Positions 1 through 9,979 of a stretch of DNA of 32,420 nucleotides are shown piece by piece. Position 1 is the stretch's first letter; every line of letters starts with the position of its first letter. The notes below the pieces were generated by a model. The model saw only the letters and a list, made by a program, of their open reading frames with translations, was not told where the DNA came from and made no database searches. Source of the stretch: Oscillospiraceae bacterium (lineage in GTDB: Bacteria; Bacillota; Clostridia; Oscillospirales; Ruminococcaceae); the NCBI GenBank assembly GCA_031267245.1, contig JAIRZL010000018.1:1-32420 (forward strand), given 5' to 3'. A program made the position numbers and the translations under genes.

Positions 1-917
1 CATGTTGGCGTTAATGCTGGTTCCTCATGTGGGACCAGCCCAATGCTGTGTCCAAGTCCGTGCCCGAAGTTCGCTCCAAACCCGTTTTCTTGTAAGTGAT
101 CTCGTGCCAATTTGTCTATTGCGCAACACATTTGACCGGGACGAATTGCAGCAATCGCCTTTTTTTGTGCTTCCAGAACAAGGCGGTAGATCTCTTGTTG
201 TTTGTGTGAAGGTTTGGCGACTGCCACGGTTCTGGTCATGTCGGAGCAATAGCCATTGCGTATGGCACCGAAATCAAGCAACACCAGATCCCCTGTTTCC
301 AGCCTCCGGTTCCCTGGTGCGCCGTGTGGGAGGGCTGTGTTTGGCCCAAAGGTTACAATGGGGTTGAAAGCAACTCCTTCTGCGCCTTGTTCTCGCAGAT
401 AAAATTCTAACTTGAGCGCCAATTCAATTTCGGAAATGCCTGGCTTTATCTGCGTTTGGATATAAGCAAAACTGGCATCCACAATGGCTTGGCTCTCCTT
501 TATGCTTGCCGTTTCGTGGTCGTTTTTGATTGCTCTTTGCGCCTTAATCTGCTTGTCTAGCGCACTTGTGTCCTGCAGCTTGCCGTCGCCAAGCTGAGCG
601 CGCAGTTGTTGATATTGCAGCATGCTGACACAAGAGATATCCAGGCCGATCTTCGCTGCATTGTTGGCCATTATTAGGTCGTTTAATTGTTTTTTTGTGT
701 TTTTTAAGAGCACAACTTGGCAATTGGTTACAGCAGTTTTGCAGTGAGCAAAATACCTGAAATCTACCAACAAGAAAGCTTCTGTGCGGGTGAAAAACAG
801 GATACCGTCGCTGGTTTTTGCTCCGCACAAGTAAAATCGATTGACTGCGCCAAGGACTATGCCGGCATCTATTTCGTTTTGCTTCCGCAGAAAGTTCATG
901 ATGGCGTTTAGCCTCAT
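1..917 (-). CDS. M24-family Xaa-Pro aminopeptidase-like metallopeptidase, C-terminus cut off by window edge
   Basis: Manual minus-strand translation from ATG at 917 is open to the edge: MRLNAIMNFLRKQNEIDAGIVLGAVNRFYLCGAKTSDGILFFTR...GDLVLLDFGAIRNGYCSDMTRTVAVAK...GFGANFGHGLGHSIGLVPHEEPALTPT. The DFGA..xGYCSDMTRT and GHGLGHSIGL..HE motifs are typical of M24 peptidases. Not in the ORF track because it has no stop in the window. Confidence 0.93.
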   Translation of the reverse strand, partial: MRLNAIMNFLRKQNEIDAGIVLGAVNRFYLCGAKTSDGILFFTRTEAFLLVDFRYFAHCKTAVTNCQVVLLKNTKKQLNDLIMANNAAKIGLDISCVSMLQYQQLRAQLGDGKLQDTSALDKQIKAQRAIKNDHETASIKESQAIVDASFAYIQTQIKPGISEIELALKLEFYLREQGAEGVAFNPIVTFGPNTALPHGAPGNRRLETGDLVLLDFGAIRNGYCSDMTRTVAVAKPSHKQQEIYRLVLEAQKKAIAAIRPGQMCCAIDKLARDHLQENGFGANFGHGLGHSIGLVPHEEPALTPT

Positions 918-1333
918 TTTCGTGTCCCCTTTCTCATTGTTGTGGCAACCAAGTGGCCAGTTTTACAGAAATGCCTCTTGCTGAGTTATGGTGCCGGCAA
1001 TTCAAGGCACTGGCAGTGCCGCCAAATGTGTTGTGACCCGTGATTTGGGCTTGCTCGTTGGAGGGGCAATCCGTAGTCTATCTTTGGCCTGGTTTTTGAT
1101 GGTTCGCTATCGAATTAATATCTCGCTATTTTATCATAATGGTGCCAAGCTTGCAAAAAAAACAGCAGTTGGATATTAATGTGGACTGTGCTTGAGTTTT
1201 AACGCTTTGATGTTTAAATTTTTATGATTTTTCGATGGGGTTATTGTTGTTTGCTTCCCATGTGTGCATAATTAAAAAGCAGGCAGATGCGTTTTTTGCT
1301 GTTGCAGAAAGTTGATAATTAATTGTTTGGGAC

Positions 1334-1363
1334 TTGAAAATGAAGTCCAGTGTGTGATAGAAT
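1334..1363 (+). promoter_or_regulatory. Putative sigma70-type promoter (TTGAAA-18-TAGAAT) upstream of rplS
   Basis: TTGAAA at 1334-1339, 18-nt spacer, TAGAAT at 1358-1363. Confidence 0.5.
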
Positions 1364-1507
1364 AATCATCGGGACTTTAGCAACTTGTTGTATATGCAAA
1401 GTTGGGAGTTATTTTCTTTGCCATTGGTGAACTTTGCTGAGATTTAGATAATGATTTTGGAATAATCAATTTGAGAAGGGATGCGTGTTTAGGCGCAGGT
1501 GATTCTT

Positions 1508-1849
1508 ATGAATTTAATTGATGTTGTGAGGAAAAAGTACATGAAAGAGGCTCTGCCGACGTTTGCGGTGGGGGACACTGTTCGGGTGTCTGTTAAAGTA
1601 AAAGAGGGCGAACGAGTTAGGATTCAGGTCTTTGAAGGGGTGGTTATTGCCAAAAAACATGGCCAAATAGAAGAGACATTCACCGTGCGGAAGATTGCTC
1701 ATGGGGTTGGTGTTGAGAGAGTTTTTCCAATCCATTCGCCGTTTGTTGAGAATGTTGAAGTGACAAGAAAAGGGAAAGTCAGAAGGTGTAAGCTCTATTA
1801 CTTGCGTGGCAGAATTGGCAAGGCAGCTAAGGTAAAAGAGGCCCTTTAG
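1508..1849 (+). CDS. rplS: 50S ribosomal protein L19
   Basis: [50 protein letters not shown]...[38 protein letters not shown] 1499-1849, likely start ATG 1508. Confidence 0.97.
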   Translation: MNLIDVVRKKYMKEALPTFAVGDTVRVSVKVKEGERVRIQVFEGVVIAKKHGQIEETFTVRKIAHGVGVERVFPIHSPFVENVEVTRKGKVRRCKLYYLRGRIGKAAKVKEAL

Positions 1850-1961
1850 GTGAATTGTTTGGCCTTTCTTTTCTTTATGTGTTATGTGTCTGCCGCACTA
1901 TGAATTTGACGAGCTCGGTGAAAGAAAATAAAGGTGATGTTTTATAAAAAAGAAGAAGATT

Positions 1962-2807
1962 TTGGTTCAGGTGGCGGGGCTCCGCAAAATTTACAGGATG
2001 GGCTCTGAAAAGGTTGTGGCATTAAATAGCATTAATTTAGAAATAATCAGCGGCGAGATCTGTTGTATTTTGGGGACGTCTGGCTCTGGCAAATCAACCC
2101 TGTTGAATATGATGGCGGGCCTGGAGAAGCCGAGCAAAGGCAATGTATATATTGCTGGGCATAATATAGTGAAGATGAGCGAAAAGAAGTTGGCTATCGT
2201 ACGGCAGAGATATGTTGGGTTTGTGTTCCAAGCATATAATTTGTTGCCGAATTTGACTGCTGAGGAAAATGTTGCTCTGCCATTGATGTTTAAAGGAGTT
2301 GGTCGTCGGCGGCGGAACAAAGCGGCCACGGCGATGTTGAAAGCTGTTGGGCTTGCTGGGCGATTGAAGCATATGCCAAAGCAGATGAGCGGTGGGCAGC
2401 AGCAACGGGTTGGAATCGCACGTGCGTTTGTTGCGCGGTCTGCAGTTGTTTTTGCAGATGAACCAACAGGCAATCTAGATTCCACAACCACAAAAGAAGT
2501 GATGGAGCTGCTTTTGCGAATTGCTAGGAAATACAATCAGACGTTGATTATTGTTACTCATGATAGGACAATTGCGAGCTACGCGGATAGGGTTATTACA
2601 TTAAATGATGGGAACGTTGTGAGTGATGAGCGGAAGATGGAATCGGCGGAGACAGTAATTGCAGTAACAGGGCCTGAGGATGTAGAAGGTGCCGTTGTAG
2701 ATGATTCTTTGGGTGATGACGCGCTGAGAAGCCACTTGATTGCGGAAATGGACAACGAAGATGCCGCTGACCTGCCTGCCGATACAGAAGCGCCGGTGGG
2801 AACCTAG
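1962..2807 (+). CDS. ABC transporter ATP-binding protein (MacB/LolD-like) with acidic C-terminal extension
   Basis: Walker A GTSGSGKST, signature MSGGQQQRVGIARA, Walker B VVFADEPTGNLDS, H-loop VTHD. Confidence 0.95.
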   Translation: MVQVAGLRKIYRMGSEKVVALNSINLEIISGEICCILGTSGSGKSTLLNMMAGLEKPSKGNVYIAGHNIVKMSEKKLAIVRQRYVGFVFQAYNLLPNLTAEENVALPLMFKGVGRRRRNKAATAMLKAVGLAGRLKHMPKQMSGGQQQRVGIARAFVARSAVVFADEPTGNLDSTTTKEVMELLLRIARKYNQTLIIVTHDRTIASYADRVITLNDGNVVSDERKMESAETVIAVTGPEDVEGAVVDDSLGDDALRSHLIAEMDNEDAADLPADTEAPVGT

Positions 2808-3328
2808 AGGTTGCTTTTCTTTGTTCCGTGTCGCAGAAATCCAAGCTGTTTGCGCTGTGTCAACTTCTGATATTTTGCTTGCATTGACAGTGAGTTTATG
2901 TTTTTTTTGAGTCTTTGCTGCTGTTGCTGCCAGCCACTTGCGTCGATGTGTTTGCGCGTCCGGCAATCGCAGAAAAGAGCTAGATTGTGTAGAAGTGCGG
3001 CCGCGGTATGATTTGTGTTTGTGTTAAAGAAGCTTTTGCCGTGCTTGTTGCTGTCAGATTGGCGTGAGTGCTGCTTTTCGGTGGTGGTGTGCGGCTTTGC
3101 GCTGGAATAGTTCGCTTGAGACTTTGGGGCAGTGAACGAGTCGCTGCCTACCCTTCTTTGGTCTTGTGGGTGTTGGCACCAAGAAAAGTTGTGGGATTGT
3201 TGGTGTGGCGATTTGTTTGTTTTGGATTTGTTGATAGGCCGATGATTGTTGTGTTGTGCGCGGTCCCGGGATTTGCTGTTGTGCATGCGGGAAAGTAGAT
3301 TTGGTAAAGAAAGGATTCTTGTGTTGTA

Positions 3329-5275
3329 ATGTTGAAGTTAAAAAAGAACGTGACTTGTTTCCTGGGATTTATTGCTGTGGTTACCTGTTGTTTGTGGACC
3401 TTTACATTGGCTGATGCGGCGCCTGTTCTTAGTGCTTATTCCCCTACCGCCGTTTCAAATTGGAAGCCGGGTGAGGAGAAAGCTTTTGAGGCGACCATAA
3501 TTGACGGCAGCATGTTTAATGCGGACGCACCGGCCAAAAAAGACGTGTCCTTCCAAGTTCAGGGCGAGCAGGTCGTTGGAACCGTTACTGACGTTTTGGC
3601 TGGTACTCGTGCCGGGGGCACAGCGACGGACCAGCTGCGTTTCTTGGTGAAAGGTGTCTTAACGTATTACGGCGCTGCAAAAGCGGAAGGGAAAAGCGCG
3701 GCGGAACCAACCTCTGGTGTTAAGGTGAAGGTCGTTTGTAGCTACCCAGGGGCGAACGGCGCTAGGCAAACAGCGGAACTTGAATTCACGATTTTCATAG
3801 AGCACCAGCCGGAAACGCCAACAGCAACAGGCCAGGCTGCCATGGATCCTACTTTGACTCTACGCAAAGTCACAACAAACAAGCCCAAATACGGCGCGGG
3901 TGATACAGGTCTTGTAACCGTCGAGGTGGGAAATGAATCCGAAATGGGCCCGGTACAAAATCTGCTGGTTCGGGCGGAAGAACCAACGGGTCAGCTTGTG
4001 GTGGATGTAAACAGTGCTGCCTACGTTCCCGTTTTGCCGCCCAGCGGATGTACTACCCTTACCTATCCGTTTTCAGTCTCTGCTGTTACAGCCAAAGAAC
4101 AGCGGGATGCCGTTGGTGTTGCATTGTTCGCTTCGTATGAATTTATCAATGCCAAAGGCGAGCAGCAAAAAGGCGAAGCAAAGTTCACCATCCCCATTTC
4201 CCTTTTATTGCCCCATCCAACGAGGCCGCCGCTAGTGGTCACTGTGGGAGACTACCCGGCAGAGGTGCGTGCTGGCGAATCGTTCCCCTTGCCACTAACG
4301 CTAAAAAACACCAGTGAAAAATACGCTGCTGACTCCATATTCTTTGAGGTTAAGACGGAAGACGCACGGCTTTTTTCAAGAGATCCGCAAGGGAAAACCA
4401 TCCACCTGCAACCCCTTCCACCGGGCGGTGAGTACGCTTTTGACATCCCAATCGTTGCTGCTGGTGGCAAGCTTAGTGGGCCCACGGCGGCTGCTGTAAA
4501 CTTGGTGTTGCATTCAACCAGCGCCAACCAGGAGTACTCCCAGGATTTTACGTGGCCTCTGACGCTGACGCAAGATACCAAGCCGGCAGTAGCACGGCTG
4601 AGCGCCCGGGTAGATCGCAAAGAAATCCCGCCAGGCGAATCTTTATCCATTGCCTTCAGCGCTGGGAACCAAACAATTGTGCAAGAGGGCGAACGCGGTC
4701 CGCAAATGTTCAACGTCCGAGTGGATGTTCGACCGCATGCTGGTTGCGGCACAAAAGAGGATCCCAAGCCTGTGAATCTGCCTAACATTGTTCCTGGCGC
4801 AGAGCCAAGGGAAAAAGAGATTACCATTACTCCAACAATCGAGGAACCTGTGTCACAAAAACAGGTAGTTCTGGCTGGCGATCAAGTGCCGGATGCGCCA
4901 GAGGCTGGGGAACCAAACGACCCAGGAGCTGTTTTGGCACCGCCGGTTTTTGCACCGACACCTTTGCCCGCCGGCCCAAAAGATTGGCGAGCTGACGTTG
5001 TTTTAACCTACTACGACGAGAACGAAAACGAACATGTGGTTACAAGAGAAGTTTCTGTTACCATTATGCCTCCAGAGCAGGAGGATTTTGGTGGGGGCGA
5101 CGCTATGATGGATGGCGGGATGCCGATGCCTGAGCCAGAAGAACCGAAGAAGGGGAAAACTAAAATAGTTATTATTGTTGGTTCCGCTGCAATTGTTGTG
5201 ATTGTTACAGCCGTTGTTGTTGTTGTAAAAAAGAGGAAAGCAAAGAGGAGCCTTGATGAGGATGAGGATATCTGA
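3329..5275 (+). CDS. Secreted/membrane-anchored protein with tandem beta-sandwich-like segments, C-terminal TM helix and basic/acidic tail
   Basis: Signal peptide MLKLKKNVTCFLGFIAVVTCCLWTFTLADA; repeated segments such as 'VEVGNESEMGPVQNLLVRAE' and 'LTLKNTSEKYAADSIFFEVK'; C-terminal KIVIIVGSAAIVVIVTAVVVVVKKRKAKR. Confidence 0.85.
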   Translation: MLKLKKNVTCFLGFIAVVTCCLWTFTLADAAPVLSAYSPTAVSNWKPGEEKAFEATIIDGSMFNADAPAKKDVSFQVQGEQVVGTVTDVLAGTRAGGTATDQLRFLVKGVLTYYGAAKAEGKSAAEPTSGVKVKVVCSYPGANGARQTAELEFTIFIEHQPETPTATGQAAMDPTLTLRKVTTNKPKYGAGDTGLVTVEVGNESEMGPVQNLLVRAEEPTGQLVVDVNSAAYVPVLPPSGCTTLTYPFSVSAVTAKEQRDAVGVALFASYEFINAKGEQQKGEAKFTIPISLLLPHPTRPPLVVTVGDYPAEVRAGESFPLPLTLKNTSEKYAADSIFFEVKTEDARLFSRDPQGKTIHLQPLPPGGEYAFDIPIVAAGGKLSGPTAAAVNLVLHSTSANQEYSQDFTWPLTLTQDTKPAVARLSARVDRKEIPPGESLSIAFSAGNQTIVQEGERGPQMFNVRVDVRPHAGCGTKEDPKPVNLPNIVPGAEPREKEITITPTIEEPVSQKQVVLAGDQVPDAPEAGEPNDPGAVLAPPVFAPTPLPAGPKDWRADVVLTYYDENENEHVVTREVSVTIMPPEQEDFGGGDAMMDGGMPMPEPEEPKKGKTKIVIIVGSAAIVVIVTAVVVVVKKRKAKRSLDEDEDI

Positions 5276-6917
5276 CATAATCACCTTTTGTTTTGGTAAT
5301 CTTTTTCGCAGCAAACTTCGCACATTTTTGACCGTTAGCGGGATTATGTTAGGAACAGCCTCAATTGTTCTCACCTTGGCTTTCAGTTATACTACGACGA
5401 AGAACATTGAAGATGTTTTGAAGAGCGGTGGGGAGATTAATAAAATTAGCGTTCTGCGTGCTGAATATCGGCCGAAACAGGCAAAAAAAGGACAAAGACA
5501 AGATAATAGGCGTGTAAGTGCCGACGAAAATCTGGATTTTGATGATAATCTGGTGAAAAAGTTGTCATCAATTGTTGGGGTTGACTGCGTTTGTCCGATG
5601 CTTCAGGAAAGCTATTATCAGGATTGTTTGTTTTTTTGTGGCGATTACGCGAACGCCTATGTGCAGCTTTGTGGATTGGATTTGAAGAATCCAACGACGG
5701 TGGAAAAGCAGGGTTTAAAACTCCTGCCCGGTGGTAAGTGGGATACCGGCAAGCAAGGGAATACGCTGAAGGTTGTTGTGGGGTCGCTAGGGGGGTTTGA
5801 ATTCCGCAACTTCCTGACGGCAAAAAAATATGAGGACGTGTGTGTTGATTATTGGGATGCTCTTCACGGGCAGGGGGATGCGAAGCCGTTTGTTGATCTG
5901 AAAAAGGACAAAATACAATTGACCTTGTTAACTCCTGCTGGGATTAAGCAATGTCAAAAAGAACTGAATAAGCTCTACGACAAGCTAGGTGAGGGTACCG
6001 CTTTCGATGAGGATGATGATGAGATCGACGCGTCAGCTGGCAATTTTTCTTATGAGGCGCTTCCAGGGCAGAAATTTAAGCTGGAGGTCTCTGGACTTGT
6101 AACTGAAAATGGGTTTGACCCATCTACTCGTGATTGGAAGCTCCTGAGCCCGATTGCAGACGATTGGCATTTGCGCGGCAAATTAGAATATATATATGTA
6201 GATATTGAAACCATGAAATATTTGAGCGCGCAAATTAAGAAAAATCAAAGCCAAGACCAAAGCGAGGGGAAAAAGAAAAAGTTCGCATATTCCAATATTC
6301 TTGTTGTGGCGAAAGATTGGGATTGTGTTGCCAATGTTGTAGATACAATTCACAGCAAGTTGAACTACCGGACAGAAAGTAAATTGGGAGATATTCGGGA
6401 GCGACAAAAACAATCGGCCGGGTTGCGTGGGATGTTGGGTGCTCTTGGTGTTATTACTTTGATTGTTTCCGCTTTGGGAATCGCTAACATGATGTTTATG
6501 TCCATTTCCGAAAGAACCAAAGAAATCGGTGTTATGAAGGTTTTGGGCTGCCAGCTTAACAATATTCGGCTTATGTTTTTGGCGGAAGCAGGTATTGTTG
6601 GTCTACTTGGTGGAATATTGGGGACGGCTAGCTCCTATGGGTTGGGCAAGTTGATCTCTTTTCTTGTTCGTTTTGTACAATCCGGGGAGTTTTTGGAAAA
6701 GTATGGTGATAACCCGTTGTTAGCAGCAATTCTTACAGGTGTTAATGATTTTGCCAAGATGTTTGATTTGCAAGAGGGTATGGATATTGTTGTTATTCCT
6801 TTATACCTTTTTATCGGTGGTGTTATGTTTGGGACTGTTATTGGTTTGCTTTCTGGCTTGGCGCCGGCAAACCGCGCGATGAAGATTAGCGCCTTGGCAG
6901 CGATAAAAACGGATTAG
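5262..6917 (+). CDS. ABC transporter permease, MacB/FtsX-like
   Basis: N-terminal FGNLFRSKLRTFLTVSGIMLGTASIVLTLAF and C-terminal LGVITLIVSALGIANMMFMSISERTKEIGVMKVLGCQLNNIRLMFLAEAGIVGLLGG...GLLSGLAPANRAMKISALAAIK. ORF 5253-6917 overlaps the upstream CDS end, so the exact start is uncertain. Confidence 0.93.
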   Translation: MRISDIITFCFGNLFRSKLRTFLTVSGIMLGTASIVLTLAFSYTTTKNIEDVLKSGGEINKISVLRAEYRPKQAKKGQRQDNRRVSADENLDFDDNLVKKLSSIVGVDCVCPMLQESYYQDCLFFCGDYANAYVQLCGLDLKNPTTVEKQGLKLLPGGKWDTGKQGNTLKVVVGSLGGFEFRNFLTAKKYEDVCVDYWDALHGQGDAKPFVDLKKDKIQLTLLTPAGIKQCQKELNKLYDKLGEGTAFDEDDDEIDASAGNFSYEALPGQKFKLEVSGLVTENGFDPSTRDWKLLSPIADDWHLRGKLEYIYVDIETMKYLSAQIKKNQSQDQSEGKKKKFAYSNILVVAKDWDCVANVVDTIHSKLNYRTESKLGDIRERQKQSAGLRGMLGALGVITLIVSALGIANMMFMSISERTKEIGVMKVLGCQLNNIRLMFLAEAGIVGLLGGILGTASSYGLGKLISFLVRFVQSGEFLEKYGDNPLLAAILTGVNDFAKMFDLQEGMDIVVIPLYLFIGGVMFGTVIGLLSGLAPANRAMKISALAAIKTD

Positions 6918-6954
6918 AATTGCTTGTGCATTTGGTGATGCTTTGTATTTAAGA

Positions 6955-7662
6955 CTAATTTAGATTGGTGATAAGCAGCGGGTCGAAGTTTATGGCATCT
7001 GCAGAGATGAGTTGAAAACGAATGCCTTCATAAAATCCGGTGAAGGCATTCGGTATAGCTGCACCATGCAAGTGTCCGAAGAAACAATGTGTGACTATGC
7101 CTTTATATTTTCTGAGAATGTCGAGTATAGGAGTTTGTTCCTTTGCTGTAGACAGCGGCGGATAATGCAAAAACACGATCACTTCTCTTGGTTGTTTTTC
7201 TATCCCTTTGCTGATCGATGTTTCGAGCCGAATTGCTTCTCGATTCAGTATTTTGTCTGCGTCTTGGTTGGTTGTGGTTTCTGCTCCCCAACCACGGGTG
7301 CCGCAAATGGCAATGTTGCCGATTTTAAATGCGTTATTGTGCAAAAGTTGCAGGGTTGATAGATTCTGTTTGTGCCAGAATTCTTTTGTCTTTTTTGCGC
7401 TGTTCCACCAGTAATCATGGTTCCCTTTTATTATCAGTTTTTGGCCGGGCAGAGCGTTGATAAATTCAAAATCCTTTGCGCTTTCCTCAAAATTCATCCC
7501 CCAAGAAATATCACCGGCGATGACAACTATGTCATTGCTGGTGATTTTTCTTTGCCAATTTTGGGCAATTGTGGCCTCATAATCCTCCCAACCACAAAAA
7601 ATATCCATCCTTTTGGGAAGGCTGAATGACAGATGCAGATCTGCAATTGCATATAATTTCAA
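6955..7662 (-). CDS. Calcineurin-like metallophosphoesterase
   Basis: MKLYAIADLHLSF...DIVVIAGDISWGMNFEES...KLIIKGNHDYWW...FLHYPPLS...HCFFGHLHG: metallophosphoesterase motifs D-x-H, GD, GNHD, GHLHG. Confidence 0.94.
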   Translation of the reverse strand: MKLYAIADLHLSFSLPKRMDIFCGWEDYEATIAQNWQRKITSNDIVVIAGDISWGMNFEESAKDFEFINALPGQKLIIKGNHDYWWNSAKKTKEFWHKQNLSTLQLLHNNAFKIGNIAICGTRGWGAETTTNQDADKILNREAIRLETSISKGIEKQPREVIVFLHYPPLSTAKEQTPILDILRKYKGIVTHCFFGHLHGAAIPNAFTGFYEGIRFQLISADAINFDPLLITNLN

Positions 7663-8110
7663 GTTGTATCACCCTTCGCAAAGTATGCCCCATCATCGCA
7701 ACGGATAGCTCGCATTTTTTCGCATTCATTCTCTTCGGTGCGTGCCGCGCAAATGGTCTTGTGCGGCTGAACCGAGCAGTTTCTCGGCATGAAAACAGAG
7801 AGATTGTAAACAAGCACCAAGCCGCGAAGGGGCCCAGCCGAGCGATAAGCTTTTGATAACGCCGCCCTTCACTTCCCGTTGTCTGTATGCCGATTCCGTC
7901 ACTTTGCGCGGTTACTCCGTGCCGCTTCTCGCTTCGTTGAAACGTCGCCGCCGTGAGAAAGCCACGCTGCAGCCGCCAAATCTGTCACACGTTGCTTCCC
8001 CGCACATCTCTTGATCAGAATTAAAAAGCATCTCTGCTTTTTGTTTTTTGCAACGGCGTTGCCCGTTCTTTTGTGTGCCGGTTGTTGTGTTTTTGTGCGT
8101 CGTTTTGTCG

Positions 8111-9205
8111 TTACTCTTCTTCCGACGCAATCAACAACACAGTGATTATCTCGCCATTTAGTGTTCTGCCTGCAGGCACCTGAAGTCGGACTTTATCGCC
8201 GTTAAACGAAACAGGCAACGCGCGGGCCCTATCGTAATTTGCGATACCATTCGTTTCTGTTGTGGGCAGGGCAACGCATACGTAATGGCGGCGCGCTTCG
8301 CCGCTTGCAGCATCGCTAGCCGGCACGCCTGCTGTTGCTTCTCCGCTGGCTGCGTGCGCTACTTCTTCGTTTTTTTGTTGCTGCGCCGCCGCTTTCCAAG
8401 ACTTTTGCTGCACCGGATCGTCCTGGAACCAGGGAACCGCCGGAATATCAATTTCCGTCTCTTCCCCGGGTGTCCCCACACGCACGAAAATGACGCTATT
8501 TGGACTTGCACTTTCGTTGTTGCGAACGGCAGCAACCACTTTCTCGCGATCGACTCGCAGTGCTGCGTATCTTCTGCTACCAGGTGCATTTCTGTAAAAC
8601 GCCGTGTGCATCTCCATTCCGTTGGAGAACGCAAACGTAATGCTACGGTTTGTTTGCCCTGTTAGAGCCACTGCCGCCTTGGGTGTTAATTCCGCGGCAT
8701 TCCCGTCAACCGAGATGCGGCGGTCCGCGGTTGGCACTATGGCGGCGCTCGTGATTTTTTGTGGTGGGTCCTGCATGACGACGATTGGCATCTGTCGCGT
8801 TTCCCCATTTAGAGTTAATGTTACTGTAAATGTGGCGGTTATTTTTTTCACAACTTGTTCGTTATTGTTTTCGATTTGGATGCTGTAGCTTCCGTCCTGT
8901 TTCTTTTCCAGGTAACAGGCGATCCCGTTCCGTTCTGCTGGCGAAACGCGGCTGCTCATGCCCTTTGTAGCGGGCAACGCTAGCTCTGCTCTTTTTTGTG
9001 GCGCCAACTTCAGAATTGTTTTGCCTGTTTCGTCTTCTGAGATGCTGACGTTTTGCCCTCCCGCAGTGGCAGTCACAGTAAATTTTAAGGCGTCCAACTG
9101 CGCAGTTGTCGGGTTTGTTTCTTCGCCGGGTTCTGCGCTAACTCGCGGAATCAAAAACAACACAAAAAGGAACACGGCAAAAAATATGTTTGACTTTCTT
9201 TTCAT
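8111..9205 (-). CDS. Predicted secreted protein of unknown function (364 aa)
   Basis: Long ORF with signal peptide MKRKSNIFFAVFLFVLFLIPRVSAEPG; no family recognised. Confidence 0.75.
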   Translation of the reverse strand: MKRKSNIFFAVFLFVLFLIPRVSAEPGEETNPTTAQLDALKFTVTATAGGQNVSISEDETGKTILKLAPQKRAELALPATKGMSSRVSPAERNGIACYLEKKQDGSYSIQIENNNEQVVKKITATFTVTLTLNGETRQMPIVVMQDPPQKITSAAIVPTADRRISVDGNAAELTPKAAVALTGQTNRSITFAFSNGMEMHTAFYRNAPGSRRYAALRVDREKVVAAVRNNESASPNSVIFVRVGTPGEETEIDIPAVPWFQDDPVQQKSWKAAAQQQKNEEVAHAASGEATAGVPASDAASGEARRHYVCVALPTTETNGIANYDRARALPVSFNGDKVRLQVPAGRTLNGEIITVLLIASEEE

Positions 9206-9339
9206 TTTTAATATCCCCCGTTTTGCTTTTTATGCGGCAGCGGTTTTTTGACTTCGCTGGCGCTTGTTTGTATCCCAGTCCTTCGTGATGACCTGGCTGT
9301 TTTTTTGCCATTTATGACCTCGTTAGTGGCTGTTGATGG

Positions 9340-9720
9340 TGATCCACAGTTAAAGGCGAATCCAATTTGCTGGCCGCCAAACGATACTCAAACCGGTCCT
9401 TTTTGTCTCGTGCGTTGCGCGGACGCCTGCCCGTATACGATGTTTTTTTTGCAAGCCCGGCTGTTGGCGTAGGCCGCCATCGATTGCTGGTGCCTGGGGA
9501 TTGCCTCTTTGTTCACCACTAGTAATTTTGCCACAACTTAATGTGGCAATTTGATCCGCATAATCTGCAGTTGCTTTGCCATTGGTAGCGATGATCAATG
9601 ATTTCTAGTGTTGTTTGGTAATCCACAAAAAACGGCTTCATCGCATCCACTCATAGCCAGTGTGGGCAGTTGGCCAGCGAGATGTGCAATCGCGAAATGC
9701 AATGTTGTTATGAGAAAAAG
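9340..9720 (-). pseudogene. Degenerate ABC transporter ATPase fragment (Walker B to C-terminal region)
   Basis: Minus-strand SLIIATNGKATADYADQIATLSCGKITSGEQ aligns with TLIIVTHDRTIASYADRVITLNDGNVVSDER of the ATPase at 1962-2807. Just upstream, GTTTTTTGTGGATTACCAAACAACACTAGAAATC resembles GTTTTTGCAGATGAACCAACAGGCAATCTAGATTC (ADEPTGNLDS), then an in-frame stop. Boundaries approximate. Confidence 0.65.
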
Positions 9721-9849
9721 ATGAGCGCTATCATTTGGGATCGTTTATTACAGTAATTATATCATACGCCAGTGCTATTGTAAAACGGCAATGTGAAAAA
9801 GCGGAAGCAACCAGATGAAATAAATTTTAAAAAGAGGTGGTTTTGGGTG

Positions 9850-9878
9850 TTGATTTTTTTAAAAAACTGTTGTAGAAT
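9850..9878 (+). promoter_or_regulatory. Putative sigma70-type promoter of the ribosomal protein supercluster
   Basis: TTGATT (9850-9855), 17-nt spacer, TAGAAT (9873-9878), ~100 nt upstream of rpsJ. Confidence 0.7.
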
Positions 9879-9979
9879 GAATGGGCGTGTCTAAAAAGTA
9901 CAAATGCGTAAGCGGGTTCTATTTTTAGAAAACACGCGGGCTGGTAGTGTGATTGTTGCCAAAATGAGGAGGTTTGTTA

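Noticed and set aside
2-367. 121-aa plus-strand ORF at window start
   Set aside because: Antisense to the well-supported M24 peptidase on the minus strand.
4252-4827. 191-aa minus-strand ORF
   Set aside because: Antisense to the 648-aa secreted protein, which has signal peptide and TM support.
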